A stretch of 21,738 bases of DNA from Brevibacterium sp. p3-SID960 (GTDB taxonomy: Bacteria; Actinomycetota; Actinomycetes; Actinomycetales; Brevibacteriaceae), in the NCBI RefSeq assembly GCF_025144725.1, contig NZ_JALXKS010000050.1, positions 1-21,738 of the forward strand. Reading direction: 5' to 3'. Under the pieces are notes generated by a model. That model saw nothing but the letters and a program-made list of their open reading frames with translations, had not been told where the DNA came from and ran no database searches. Below, piece by piece: positions 8,607 to 16,784 of the stretch; within the stretch, counting starts at the first letter, position 1, and every line of letters starts with the position of its first letter. Made by a program: the position numbers and the translations under genes.

Positions 8607-9093
8607 TCTCGTCTCCGTTCGACTCGTCGGCATGGACAGCCGGATCATGCAGCTCCACAACGTCCTCGCCGACGTCGCCGTCTGCATGGGCTTCGGCGGC
8701 AGAATGCTCGACCACCGCCTCGGCGTCGGAGGCGAACAGCGGACCGACCTGGTGCCGGCCGGGAACATTCGATTCCGACAGCGCATGCTCATGGGCCTTG
8801 GCGGTGCCGCGGGACTCCCCGATGACCGGGGTGCGGGACTCCGAGCGGCTGACGTAGCGGGACACCGCGACCGAGCCGGCGAAGCCGAGGGAGGCGAGCG
8901 CGAGCATGACCGGCAGCAGGTCTGTGCGGCCGGTGACGACGATGAAGCCGCCGAATCCGCACAGCATGGTCGCCAGCAGCACGTCGGTGGAGATCATCCG
9001 GTCGAGGATCGAGGGCCCCTTGATCATGCGGGTGACGGTGATGTAAAAAGCGGCTGCGAAGAGCAGACCGGTGATGGCGCCGGCGATCGTCAT
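8596..9093 (-). CDS. mrpF: Na+/H+ antiporter subunit MrpF (MnhF) with an acidic, His-containing tail
   Basis: The first ~85 residues are a normal MrpF: three transmembrane helices with MIKGPSILDRMISTDVLLA in the middle. MrpF proteins are usually about 80-100 aa, but this one is 165 aa. The extra ~75 residues are hydrophilic, rich in Glu, Asp, Ala and His (for example EHSAAEAHADGD and ELHDPAVHADE), and probably disordered. The ATG overlaps the mrpE stop by 4 bp (ATGA), and GGAGGAGG lies 8 nt upstream. The tail runs into the start of mrpG, so its last codons share DNA with that gene. Confidence 0.92.
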   Translation of the reverse strand: MTIAGAITGLLFAAAFYITVTRMIKGPSILDRMISTDVLLATMLCGFGGFIVVTGRTDLLPVMLALASLGFAGSVAVSRYVSRSESRTPVIGESRGTAKAHEHALSESNVPGRHQVGPLFASDAEAVVEHSAAEAHADGDVGEDVVELHDPAVHADESNGDENDR

Positions 9094-9752
9094 GGGCGCT
9101 TCCTCCTCCGCTGGGTGATCGACAGGTGTTCGAGCACCGGCCGCTGTCCGTTCTCCTGCCGCCAGTCGTTGAGGATCGCAATGTCGTGAGCGGAGCCGAT
9201 GGCGCGCACGAGATGGTATTCGATGCGGTAGGCCAGGGCTCTGGCCTCTTCGACGTCCTCATCGCTTGCGCAGTTGAGCACATGCAGGTAGATCGTCGAC
9301 CGGGCTCGGTTGATCTCCGTGGCGAAGGATCCGGGGATGAGCCCGGCGACGAGCGCGACGAGCGTGATGAGCAGGTCGGAGCGGGTGTGCAGGTCGATGG
9401 CGACAAGGCTGCCGGCGCGCACCTTCGCCGGGCGCACCGACAGCCACGCCACTTCGAGCGAGGCTTTGAACATCGACCAGGTGAACCAAGCAATGAACAT
9501 GATGAGGTACCAGACGTTCATGCGACCGGAGAACTCCACCGGCGGCAGATAGAAGATGCGGCTGACTGTCCAGGCGATGATGAGCCCGGTGCCGACCGTC
9601 AGCACGCTGACGTCGTCCCACAGCATCACCCATAGGGCGATGAGACCGGCGAGCAGCAGCCAGTGCTCCCGGCTGGGCAGGCGGAAGAACCAGCGAAGCC
9701 GCTGGCCCAAGGTGGGTTTGCGCTCTGCAGGGAGGATCCGCTGGGGGCTCAT
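9090..9752 (-). CDS. mrpE: Na+/H+ antiporter subunit MrpE (MnhE)
   Basis: This 220-aa protein has the MrpE layout: three or four N-terminal hydrophobic segments (LLLAGLIALWVMLW, VGTGLIIAWTVSRI, YLIMFIAWFTWSMF), a segment LITLVALVAGLIPGS and a soluble C-terminal domain with STIYLHVLN. MrpE is a structural subunit needed for full activity of the Mrp complex. It is longer than many MrpE proteins at both ends. ATG 9752 overlaps the mrpD stop by 4 bp and has GAGG about 6 nt upstream. Confidence 0.92.
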   Translation of the reverse strand: MSPQRILPAERKPTLGQRLRWFFRLPSREHWLLLAGLIALWVMLWDDVSVLTVGTGLIIAWTVSRIFYLPPVEFSGRMNVWYLIMFIAWFTWSMFKASLEVAWLSVRPAKVRAGSLVAIDLHTRSDLLITLVALVAGLIPGSFATEINRARSTIYLHVLNCASDEDVEEARALAYRIEYHLVRAIGSAHDIAILNDWRQENGQRPVLEHLSITQRRRKRP

Positions 9753-11329
9753 CGGTCACCTCGCAGATCGAGCACAGAGGTGATGTAGGTGTTGGGCCCG
9801 CGCAGGTTCTCCGCTGCCCGGGACGAGACGTCCCACAGGGGGCCGGCGATGAGCGTGAGCGAGACGCTGACGGCGACGATGAGGGTGGTGGCAAAGACCA
9901 TAGTCGGATCCGAGGTGATGGAGGAGGTCCAGCGGCGGCCGTCGGCCAGGGCCGCGCGACGTTCCTTGAATTCGGTGACGAGTTCCTCGGTGGGCTCTTC
10001 GACGTCGTCGGGGTCGCGCCAGAAGCCGAGGTTCCAGGTCTTGCCGATGACGTAGAGGGTCAGCAGGCTGGTGAGGGTGCCGGCGCCGATGAGCACGAAG
10101 ATGAGCCAGTCACGCGTGTCGAAGCCGGCGGTGAAGAGCGCGACTTTGCCGATGAACCCGGAGAACGGCGGGATGCCGGCGAGGTTGAGTGCGGGAATGA
10201 AGAACAGCAGGCTGATCCAGGGGGCGAGAACACCGAGTCCGCCGAGTTTGCGGATCGAGGTGGAGCCGGCGCGCTGCTCGATGAGCCCGATGGCCAGGAA
10301 CAGTGCGGTCTGCACCAGAATGTGGTGCAGGGTGTAGAAGATCGCAGCGGTCAGGCCTTCGACGGTGCCCATGGCGACGCCGAAGATCATGTAACCGATG
10401 TGGGAGATGAGCGTGAAGGACAGCATCCGCTTGATCTCCGACTGGGCGATCGCACCGAGGATGCCGACGATCATCGTCAGACCGCCGATGACGAGCAGCG
10501 GTACGCGCAGGTCGGATTCTGCGAAGATGACGGTTTCGGTGCGGATGATCGCATAGATGCCGACCTTCGTCAGCAGCCCGGCGAACACGGCGGTGACCGG
10601 GGCGGGGGCCGTCGGATAGGAGTCCGGCAGCCAGAACGCCAGCGGGAAGACCGCGGCCTTGATGCCGAAGCCCAGCAGCAGGATGATGTGCAGAATCAGC
10701 TGGACGTCTTCCGGCAGCCGGCCGATCCGCTCGGACAGCTGGGCCATGTTGACGGTGCCGGTGGCGGCGAAGATGAGGCCGATGGCCGAGAGGAAGATGA
10801 TCGAGGACACCAGCGAGATGACGATGTACGTCACGCCCGCCCGGATCCGCTCACCGGTCGAGCCGAGGGTCAGCAGCACATACGAGGCCGCCAGCAGCAT
10901 CTCGAAGCCGACGTAGAGGTTGAACAGGTCGCCGGTGACGAACGCTGCTGCCACACCGGCGCACAGGATGAGGTAGGCGGGATAGAAGACGCTGACCGGC
11001 GTCTCGTTTGAGGTGTCGGCCATCTCTTCGCCGACGGCATAGAGGAGGACGCCGAAGGTCACGATCGCTGAGATCACGAGCATGAGCGCTGAGACCCGGT
11101 CGACGACGAGCGCGATGCCGAAGGGCAGCTCCCAGCCGCCGACGGCCAGTGCCTGGGTGGCGCGGGCGTCGACGCCGATGAGCAGGACGACGTCGATGGC
11201 GAGCACGGCCAGCAGCGTGATGATGGTGATGGCCGCCTGAGCGCGTGCGCGGCCGGCGAGCATGAGGGTGATGCCGGCGCCGATGAGCGGCAGCAGGACA
11301 GGCAGCGGGATGAGCATGGCCAGACTCAT
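9749..11329 (-). CDS. mrpD: Na+/H+ antiporter subunit MrpD (MnhD)
   Basis: This 526-aa polytopic protein is related to the NuoM/NuoN antiporter-like subunits of complex I. Key charged residues sit in the expected helices: Glu143 in YVGFEMLLAASY and Lys224 in FGIKAAVFPLAFWLPDSY, the proton-path pair of this family. About 14 transmembrane helices are expected. MrpD forms one of the two ion-translocating modules with MrpA. A hydrophilic stretch near residues 430-460 (DPDDVEEPTEELVTEF) is a cytoplasmic loop. ATG 11329 overlaps the mrpC stop by 4 bp, with GAGGAGG upstream inside the mrpC acidic tail. Confidence 0.95.
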   Translation of the reverse strand: MSLAMLIPLPVLLPLIGAGITLMLAGRARAQAAITIITLLAVLAIDVVLLIGVDARATQALAVGGWELPFGIALVVDRVSALMLVISAIVTFGVLLYAVGEEMADTSNETPVSVFYPAYLILCAGVAAAFVTGDLFNLYVGFEMLLAASYVLLTLGSTGERIRAGVTYIVISLVSSIIFLSAIGLIFAATGTVNMAQLSERIGRLPEDVQLILHIILLLGFGIKAAVFPLAFWLPDSYPTAPAPVTAVFAGLLTKVGIYAIIRTETVIFAESDLRVPLLVIGGLTMIVGILGAIAQSEIKRMLSFTLISHIGYMIFGVAMGTVEGLTAAIFYTLHHILVQTALFLAIGLIEQRAGSTSIRKLGGLGVLAPWISLLFFIPALNLAGIPPFSGFIGKVALFTAGFDTRDWLIFVLIGAGTLTSLLTLYVIGKTWNLGFWRDPDDVEEPTEELVTEFKERRAALADGRRWTSSITSDPTMVFATTLIVAVSVSLTLIAGPLWDVSSRAAENLRGPNTYITSVLDLRGDR

Positions 11330-11808
11330 GAGCGCTCATCCTCCTCATCGAGGTCGAGGGCACCGGGGATCGGCGACTGAGCTTCGTCACCGAATTCGGT
11401 GTCGTCGTATTCGCCGCTGGTGCCGGCTTCCTCGGCGCTGTCACGGCCCTGGGCCAAGGCGATGCGGATGTCCTCGATGTCGTCTTCGAGGTTCTCATTG
11501 CGCACCAGTCGCCAGGAGCGGTAGATCATCGCGAGCAGGAACGCGCTCATCGCAAAGGTGATGACGATGGCGGTGAGGATGAGCGCATGCGGCAGCGGGT
11601 CGGACATCCCGGCAGCCGAGAGGTCCTTCCCGTCGGTCAGCGGCGGGCGGCCGGGTGGGCCGGCGGTGAGCATGATGAGTACGTTGGTCGCATTGCCCAT
11701 GAGCATGAAGCCGAGCAGCACGCGGGTCAGGGACCGGTCGAGCATGAGGTAGATGCCGCAGGCGTACATGACGCCCATGGCCAGCAGCATGACGATCGAG
11801 GGGCTCAC
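11326..11808 (-). CDS. mrpC: Na+/H+ antiporter subunit MrpC (MnhC) with an acidic tail
   Basis: This 160-aa protein starts at GTG 11808 (GGGAGG about 6 nt upstream). Three transmembrane helices are visible, related to NuoK, with GFMLMGNATNVLIML and DPLPHALILTAIVITFA as family motifs. The last ~55 residues form a strongly acidic extension (DDIEDIR, EYDDTEFGDE, LDEEDERS) beyond the usual end near 110-120 aa. The start overlaps the mrpA stop by 4 bp (GTGA). Confidence 0.94.
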   Translation of the reverse strand: MSPSIVMLLAMGVMYACGIYLMLDRSLTRVLLGFMLMGNATNVLIMLTAGPPGRPPLTDGKDLSAAGMSDPLPHALILTAIVITFAMSAFLLAMIYRSWRLVRNENLEDDIEDIRIALAQGRDSAEEAGTSGEYDDTEFGDEAQSPIPGALDLDEEDERS

Positions 11809-14800
11809 AGTCGTCCTCCCGATGCTCCGCCGTCGACGTCGACATCGTCCATACGGCCCAGCAGCGTGTGCAGCTGCTGGGTGTCCGGTCGGGCCTGTTC
11901 GGTGGACAGCGATTCGGCCAGCCGCCGCTCATCGACTTCGTGGTGGCGGTCGACCTCGGCGCCGAGGCTGCGGAGGATGTCGAGCATGAGGCCGATGACG
12001 ATGAGGTAGACGCCGATGTCGAACAGCAGCGAGGTTCCGAGGTGGATCTCCCCGATGACGGGAATCTTGACGTCGAGCCATGCCGCGTCGAAGACGGTGC
12101 TGCCCCAGATGAGCCCGCCCACCGCTGTGCCGGCGGCGAAGACGAGGCCGAGGCCCAGCAGTTTTCCGGCGTCGACCGGAGCGGCCTCTGCCAGTTCGTA
12201 GCGGCCACCGGCAAGATAGCGCAGCGCCAGCGCCAGACCGGCGACGAGGCCTGCGGCGAAGCCGCCGCCGGGCAGGTTGTGTCCGGCGAAGAGCAGGTAG
12301 ACGGAGAACACGACAACGGCGTGGAAGATGAGCCGGACGATGACTTCGAGCATGATCGATCGGTTGGCCGGCGACAGGGTCCGTCCGGCCAGCAGCCAGG
12401 CGCTGCGGCGCTCTTCGGAGCTCTCCTTCTCATCCGCCTGCGCCCACGCCGGAGCGAGATCGTCCTCGACGGGACGGTAGAGGCGGGAGAAGACGCTGGG
12501 CCGGTTGGCGTCGATGCGCTGCAGAGTGCCTTCACGGCTGCGGACGAAGATGAAGCTGGCGACGCCGGTGGCCGCGGCGACGACGACGGAGAGTTCGCCG
12601 AGGGTGTCCCAGGCGCGGATGTCGACGAGGGTGACGTTGACGACGTTGGTTCCGTGGCCGATCTCGTAGGCCAGGCGCGGGAACATGTCGCCGATCGACG
12701 CGTCGGCCCGGGCGCTGAAGGCGACGAAGGCCACCACCATCATGGTGATGCCGAAGGCGGCGCCGATGAGCGCCCGCAGCGAGGGTGAGAGGCGGCCGGC
12801 TGAGCGGCCGATGCGGGCCGGCAGGCGGCGCAGCACGAGGACGAAGACGACGATCGTGATGGTCTCCACGAGTGCCTGGGTCAGTGCCAGGTCGGGTGCG
12901 CCCTGGTGGGCGAAGAACACGGTCATGCCGTAGCCGGTGACGCCGACGACGACGACGGCGGCGAAGCGCTTGTCCGCGGTCGCTGCGGCGATCGCGCCGA
13001 TGATCAGGGCGCTGGCGATGAGCAGCTGGAGCCAGGAGGCGGTGAAGCGGATCTCGGCAGGCCAGGTGTCGTTGAGGATGAGGGCGATGGCGATCGTGAC
13101 GATCGCGAACAGGTAGATCACGCCCTGGTAGAACGGCATCGAACCGCGCTGAGTGCGGGCGGTGACGCCGGCGGCGAAGGACTCAAGCCAGCTGACGGTC
13201 CAGCGGTAGCCGCGGTGGAATTCGAATCCGTCGGGCATCGCCGCCTGGAAGGACCTGACCTGGGTGCGGAAGGCGAACAGCACAAGACCCAGGCCGATGA
13301 TGAGAAGGCTGAACAGCAGTGCCGGCTCCAGTCCGTGCCACAGCGCCAGATGGTAGGGCTGTTCGCTGCCGGTCACCGGCAGCTGGCTGGCCCAGGGGCG
13401 GATGAGCCGGTCAACGGACGAGGCGGCGAAGCCGCCGATCAGGGTCAGCGCGGTCAGCAGCGCTGGGGAGCTGATGAGCAGCGGGCTGTCGGACCCGGCG
13501 TCGACCGGTTCGACGCCGGGCTTGACGGAGAAGGCGCCCCAGACGAACCGGGCGGAGTAGGCGACGGTGAGGATCGAGCCGACGGTCACGCCGATGAGTG
13601 CGATGACGCCTTCCTTGGAGCCGTCGGCCAGCAGGGTGGAGAAGACGGCTTCCTTGGCAGCGAAGCCGAGCGTCGGAGGCAGCCCGGCCATCGAGGCAGC
13701 AGAGATGAGGGTGAGGGCGAACAGCAGCGGTGAGCAGCGCGCATAGCCGGAGAGCTTGCGCAGGTCGCGAGTGCCGGCATGGTGGTCGATGATGCCGACG
13801 ATGAGGAACAGCGCGGCCTTGAACAGGCTGTGGGCCAGCAGCAGGGCAAGCGCTGCGGTGGTGAGGTCGCGACTGCCGAAGGCCGAGACGATGGTGAGGA
13901 AGCCCAGCTGCGAGACGGTGCCGTAGGCCAACAGCAGCTTGAGGTCGTGCTGCTTGAGGGCCTGCCAGGCGCCGATGAACATCGTGGCGATGCCGAGGCT
14001 CAGCAGTATGAGGTGCCAGCCGGGCATGCCGCTGAAGCCCGGTGCCAGGCGCATGACGAGGTAGATGCCGGCCTTGACCATCGCAGCGGCGTGCAGGTAG
14101 GCGCTGACGGGGGTGGGGGCGGCCATGGCACCGGGCAGCCAGAAGTGGAAGGGAACGAGCGCGGACTTCGAGACCGCGCCGACGAGGATGAGGATGATCG
14201 CGGCGATGACGAGGCCGTCATGGTAGCCGGACTCGAAGCCGCGCTGGACGGCCGAGGAGAGCTTGCCGCTGCCGAAGATGTTGCCGAGGAGGATGACGCC
14301 GATGAGCATCGACAGTCCGCCCGCAGTGGTGACGATGAGGGCCTGCAGGGCCGCACGCCTCGTCTGCTGCCGGGAGTGGTATTGGCCGATGAGCAGATAG
14401 CTGAAGATCGTCGTGCCCTCCCAGAAGATGAAGAGCAGCAGCATCTCATCGGCGACGATGAGCCCGTACATCATCCCGGCGAACGCCATGAGGATCCCGG
14501 CGAAGCGGCCGAGCCTGAGCTCATCGGCATCGAAGTAGCGCGCGCAGTAGAGGAAGACGAGCGCCCCGACACCGGTGACGAGCAGGGAGAAGATCCACGA
14601 GAGCATGTCCATCCGGAACACCAGCGACATGTCGAGCGCCGGGAGCCACCGATAGGACTCAACCCACACCTCGGCGCCGGTGAGCATGAGCGGGGCGACC
14701 GACAGCGACAGGGCGAGCCCGGCGGCGGGGACGAGTGCGAGAACGGCGAAGCCGGTGCGCCCGAGGAACCGGATGAACAGCGGGGCGATGACGGCAACCA

Positions 14801-14828
14801 GGAAGAAAGCTCCCGTCATCACTGCCAT
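11805..14828 (-). CDS. mrpA: Na+/H+ antiporter subunit MrpA fused to MrpB (MnhA/B)
   Basis: This 1007-aa subunit is the first gene of the operon. Residues 1-~800 are MrpA, a NuoL-like antiporter module plus C-terminal extension: Glu137 in IFWEGTTIFSYLL and Lys221 in VSKSALVPFHFWLPGAM are the expected functional residues. From about residue 820 an MrpB domain follows (SIMLEVIVRLIFH, then AGHNLPGGGFAAG), so A and B are one protein and the operon has six genes instead of seven. The Mrp complex exchanges cytoplasmic Na+ (or K+) for external protons and supports alkali and salt tolerance. ATG 14828 follows GAGGTG at about 5-7 nt spacing; ATG 14819 is an alternative. A linker near 785-815 is hydrophilic (ADEKESSEERRS). 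Confidence 0.96.
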   Translation of the reverse strand: MAVMTGAFFLVAVIAPLFIRFLGRTGFAVLALVPAAGLALSLSVAPLMLTGAEVWVESYRWLPALDMSLVFRMDMLSWIFSLLVTGVGALVFLYCARYFDADELRLGRFAGILMAFAGMMYGLIVADEMLLLFIFWEGTTIFSYLLIGQYHSRQQTRRAALQALIVTTAGGLSMLIGVILLGNIFGSGKLSSAVQRGFESGYHDGLVIAAIILILVGAVSKSALVPFHFWLPGAMAAPTPVSAYLHAAAMVKAGIYLVMRLAPGFSGMPGWHLILLSLGIATMFIGAWQALKQHDLKLLLAYGTVSQLGFLTIVSAFGSRDLTTAALALLLAHSLFKAALFLIVGIIDHHAGTRDLRKLSGYARCSPLLFALTLISAASMAGLPPTLGFAAKEAVFSTLLADGSKEGVIALIGVTVGSILTVAYSARFVWGAFSVKPGVEPVDAGSDSPLLISSPALLTALTLIGGFAASSVDRLIRPWASQLPVTGSEQPYHLALWHGLEPALLFSLLIIGLGLVLFAFRTQVRSFQAAMPDGFEFHRGYRWTVSWLESFAAGVTARTQRGSMPFYQGVIYLFAIVTIAIALILNDTWPAEIRFTASWLQLLIASALIIGAIAAATADKRFAAVVVVGVTGYGMTVFFAHQGAPDLALTQALVETITIVVFVLVLRRLPARIGRSAGRLSPSLRALIGAAFGITMMVVAFVAFSARADASIGDMFPRLAYEIGHGTNVVNVTLVDIRAWDTLGELSVVVAAATGVASFIFVRSREGTLQRIDANRPSVFSRLYRPVEDDLAPAWAQADEKESSEERRSAWLLAGRTLSPANRSIMLEVIVRLIFHAVVVFSVYLLFAGHNLPGGGFAAGLVAGLALALRYLAGGRYELAEAAPVDAGKLLGLGLVFAAGTAVGGLIWGSTVFDAAWLDVKIPVIGEIHLGTSLLFDIGVYLIVIGLMLDILRSLGAEVDRHHEVDERRLAESLSTEQARPDTQQLHTLLGRMDDVDVDGGASGGRL

Positions 14829-14882
14829 GCTGTCACCTCACCCCCAGCGGTCCACGCATCTATTCTGGCATATCCGCCGGTG

Positions 14883-14923
14883 CCGATGGAAATCGGTGAG
14901 GGGGTCGATGCTTGTCAGCATCG
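14883..14923 (-). terminator. Two hairpins between the 331-aa gene and mrpA
   Basis: Read on the plus strand, CCGAT-GGAA-ATCGG spans 14883-14896 and CGATGC-TTGTCA-GCATCG spans 14906-14923. They lie 20-60 bp after the stop of the minus-strand gene at 14944 and before mrpA. There is no T-run, so they could be a terminator without a U-tract, or part of an mrpA leader. Binding sites for a regulator are another possibility. Confidence 0.4.
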
Positions 14924-14943
14924 TCATCAGATCCGCCGTCCTG

Positions 14944-15939
14944 TCAGCCGCGCAGCTGGTTCTCCGTGACGAGGAAACCGCTCTCGTCCACCGCGATGCC
15001 GGCGGTCCCCGAGATGACGGAGGCGGCCATCTCCTCAAGCCGGACAGCGGCGGTGCGGCGCAGATTCGACAGCCACGCGCCGGGCTGCCGGTCGTAGCGG
15101 CGGTCATCGGCGTCGATCCAGGTCAGGTGGTAGCACACCGCCGTTTCGCCGAGGTGTTCGGTGACGATGCGCGGCAGCGCGGTCTCGACGCTCACACGCA
15201 CGGCGATGCTGCCGGCGGCCGGTCCCAGCTCGTCGAGGCTGACGGTGATCTCGTAGCCGTCGAGAACGACGGGTTCGTCGGGGTCGACGATGCCGGAGTC
15301 AATGAGCTCATTGATGCGGGCCTCCTGCTCCGGGGGCAGCGGGCCGGGCAGGTCGGCGCTCGGCTCCATCTCGCGCAGCCGGGTCAGCAGCACATCGGGG
15401 GCCAGCCAGTACGGGGAGTAGACGAAGATGTCGATGTGGGATTCGGGGTCCGGGGTGATGATCCGGTTGGTGCGCCCGTTCTCGTCGGCGAGCCGGACGG
15501 CGACGTGCAGGCGGCGGGCGAGTGCGATGAGCGCGGCCAGGGACCGGCCCTCTTCGCGTTCGGGCAGGCCGTCGGGGAAGTGGCGTTCGAGGCCGTCGGC
15601 GTCGGAGTACCACTCGGGAGGTGGGGCGTCCTCGCGGTCGCGGGGGCAGGACAGGGCGAAGACGACATCGGCCCAGTCGGGCAGCCCGAGGCGGCTGCGG
15701 GCCTCGGCCGGCAGGTAGATCGGTCCTTTGAGCGCCGAGTGGCGGGTCATCCGCCAGCGCAGCACCTCCGGAGCGGTGCTGGTCGCCGGTGCCACTGCCT
15801 CGGGTTCGGGCAGCCGCGGGTAGAGGTTCGACAGCAGCGCGATGACGTCGCTGGCCTCCAGGCCGGCGTCGACGATGAGCAGGTGCTCACCGGCCAGGGC
15901 TTCAGGACTGCGCGGGTCCGGGGCGGCAGGAGCGCTCAT
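14944..15939 (-). CDS. Hypothetical protein downstream of dcd
   Basis: The protein is 331 aa and soluble, with no signal peptide or membrane helix. I do not recognise the family. It is acidic and rich in Leu, Ala and Arg. Notable stretches are GEHLLIVDAGLEASDVIALL near the N-terminus, ESHIDIFVYSPYWLAPDVLL near the middle, and AVCYHLTWIDADDRRYDRQP in the last third. It starts 10 bp after the dcd stop and is probably translated from the same mRNA; no clear ribosome site precedes ATG 15939. The codon pattern matches its neighbours, so it is likely a real gene. The pairing with dcd alone does not establish a nucleotide-related role. Confidence 0.8.
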   Translation of the reverse strand: MSAPAAPDPRSPEALAGEHLLIVDAGLEASDVIALLSNLYPRLPEPEAVAPATSTAPEVLRWRMTRHSALKGPIYLPAEARSRLGLPDWADVVFALSCPRDREDAPPPEWYSDADGLERHFPDGLPEREEGRSLAALIALARRLHVAVRLADENGRTNRIITPDPESHIDIFVYSPYWLAPDVLLTRLREMEPSADLPGPLPPEQEARINELIDSGIVDPDEPVVLDGYEITVSLDELGPAAGSIAVRVSVETALPRIVTEHLGETAVCYHLTWIDADDRRYDRQPGAWLSNLRRTAAVRLEEMAASVISGTAGIAVDESGFLVTENQLRG

Positions 15940-15949
15940 GGCAGCGGCG

Positions 15950-16552
15950 TCAGCCCGCCGGGCCGTTTCCGGTCACCGGCGCGCGGTGGAAGTTCATGAA
16001 CGCGCGCGAGGCGGTCGGTCCGCGCTGGCCCTGGTAGCGGTTCTTGCGGGCGGCATCCGAACCGTAGGGGTGCTCGGCCGGTGAGGACAGGGCGAAGAAG
16101 CACATCTGGCCGATCTTCATGCCCGGCCACAGGGTGATCGGCAGGGTCGCGACGTTGGACAGCTCCAGGGTGACGTGTCCGGAGAAGCCGGGGTCGATGA
16201 AGCCGGCCGTCGAGTGGGTCAGCAGGCCGAGCCGGCCGAGCGAGGACTTGCCTTCGAGCCGGGCGGCGATGGTGTCCGGCAGGGAGATGAGCTCGAGCGT
16301 CGAGGCGAGGACGAATTCCCCGGGGTGCAGGACGAAGGGACCTTCGGGGTCGACTTCGACGAAGCGGGTGAGCTCCGGCTGCTCCTGGGCGGGATCGATG
16401 ACGGAGTACTTGTGGTTGTCGAAGAGCCGGAAGTAGCGGTCGAGGCACACGTCGATGCTCGCGGGCTGGATCATCTCCGGGTCGTAGGGGTCCAGACGCA
16501 CGTTCCCGGCGTCGATCTCGGCGCGGATGTCACGATCAGATAGCAGAGTCAC
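15950..16552 (-). CDS. dcd: dCTP deaminase, dUMP-forming (bifunctional dCTP deaminase/dUTPase) type
   Basis: This 200-aa protein makes dUMP or dUTP from dCTP for thymidylate synthesis. Family motifs are intact: [11 protein letters not shown] (100-110), [19 protein letters not shown] with the catalytic Glu130, [14 protein letters not shown], and YQGQRGPT near the end, which closes over the nucleotide. The match to the mycobacterial bifunctional enzyme is strong by eye, which favours direct dUMP formation (deamination plus pyrophosphate release), but only biochemistry separates this from the monofunctional enzyme. The start is GTG 16552; TAGATT lies 6 nt before it and no proper Shine-Dalgarno is present, so the mRNA is probably leaderless. 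The tail ends about 10 residues beyond the usual point. Confidence 0.96.
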   Translation of the reverse strand: MTLLSDRDIRAEIDAGNVRLDPYDPEMIQPASIDVCLDRYFRLFDNHKYSVIDPAQEQPELTRFVEVDPEGPFVLHPGEFVLASTLELISLPDTIAARLEGKSSLGRLGLLTHSTAGFIDPGFSGHVTLELSNVATLPITLWPGMKIGQMCFFALSSPAEHPYGSDAARKNRYQGQRGPTASRAFMNFHRAPVTGNGPAG

Positions 16553-16558
16553 CCTGCC

Positions 16559-16564
16559 AATCTA
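16559..16564 (-). promoter_or_regulatory. -10 element for dcd (leaderless start)
   Basis: On the minus strand TAGATT is followed by 6 nt and then the GTG at 16552. A GTGACG lies 19 nt further up (16584-16589), a poor -35 match. Confidence 0.5.
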
Positions 16565-16641
16565 TCGCGATTAGGCAACGATTTCGTCACTTTCCAGCGG
16601 GCTGGTTCACACAGAACTCACCGAGAGCTGGACAGATGCTC

Positions 16642-16647
16642 TACAGT
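16642..16647 (+). promoter_or_regulatory. Candidate -10 element for the surface-protein cluster
   Basis: TACAGT fits TANNNT and would start transcription near 16654, giving a 5' leader of about 130 nt before GTG 16785. No clear -35 is visible. This is the best match in the interval, not a demonstrated promoter. Confidence 0.35.
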
Positions 16648-16654
16648 GGGTAGT

Positions 16655-16784
16655 GACATTACGCCCGCGCCGATGGTGCCTTCCCCCTTTGTGACCAAAG
16701 GAAGCCGGGAATGCCAGGGTCATCCCTGGACGCACTTCGTCGCCTTCTGCGTGGACGTAGCCTCCACAACCGAAAGGCCGAACT
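16655..16784 (+). promoter_or_regulatory. Structured 5' leader with hairpins before the LPXTG gene
   Basis: Two clean hairpins are visible: CCTTT-GTGACC-AAAGG (16686-16701) and CCAGGG-TCAT-CCCTGG (16714-16729). The rest is C-rich and could pair further. The ribosome site GAAAGG (16772-16777) is 7 nt before GTG 16785. It may be a regulatory leader (riboswitch or protein-binding site). I compared it from memory with the c-di-AMP (ydaO) riboswitch that precedes some actinobacterial cell-wall genes and could not match its core. Confidence 0.4.

Noticed and set aside
7647..8825. 392-aa plus-strand open frame across the response regulator and mrpG
   Set aside because: Antisense to well-supported genes; no family match.
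13779..14969. 396-aa plus-strand open frame opposite mrpA
   Set aside because: Acidic, Gly/Glu-rich antisense shadow of MrpA.
16655..16784. c-di-AMP (ydaO) riboswitch before the surface-protein gene
   Set aside because: Position fits the usual context, but I could not match the conserved core; only simple hairpins are certain.
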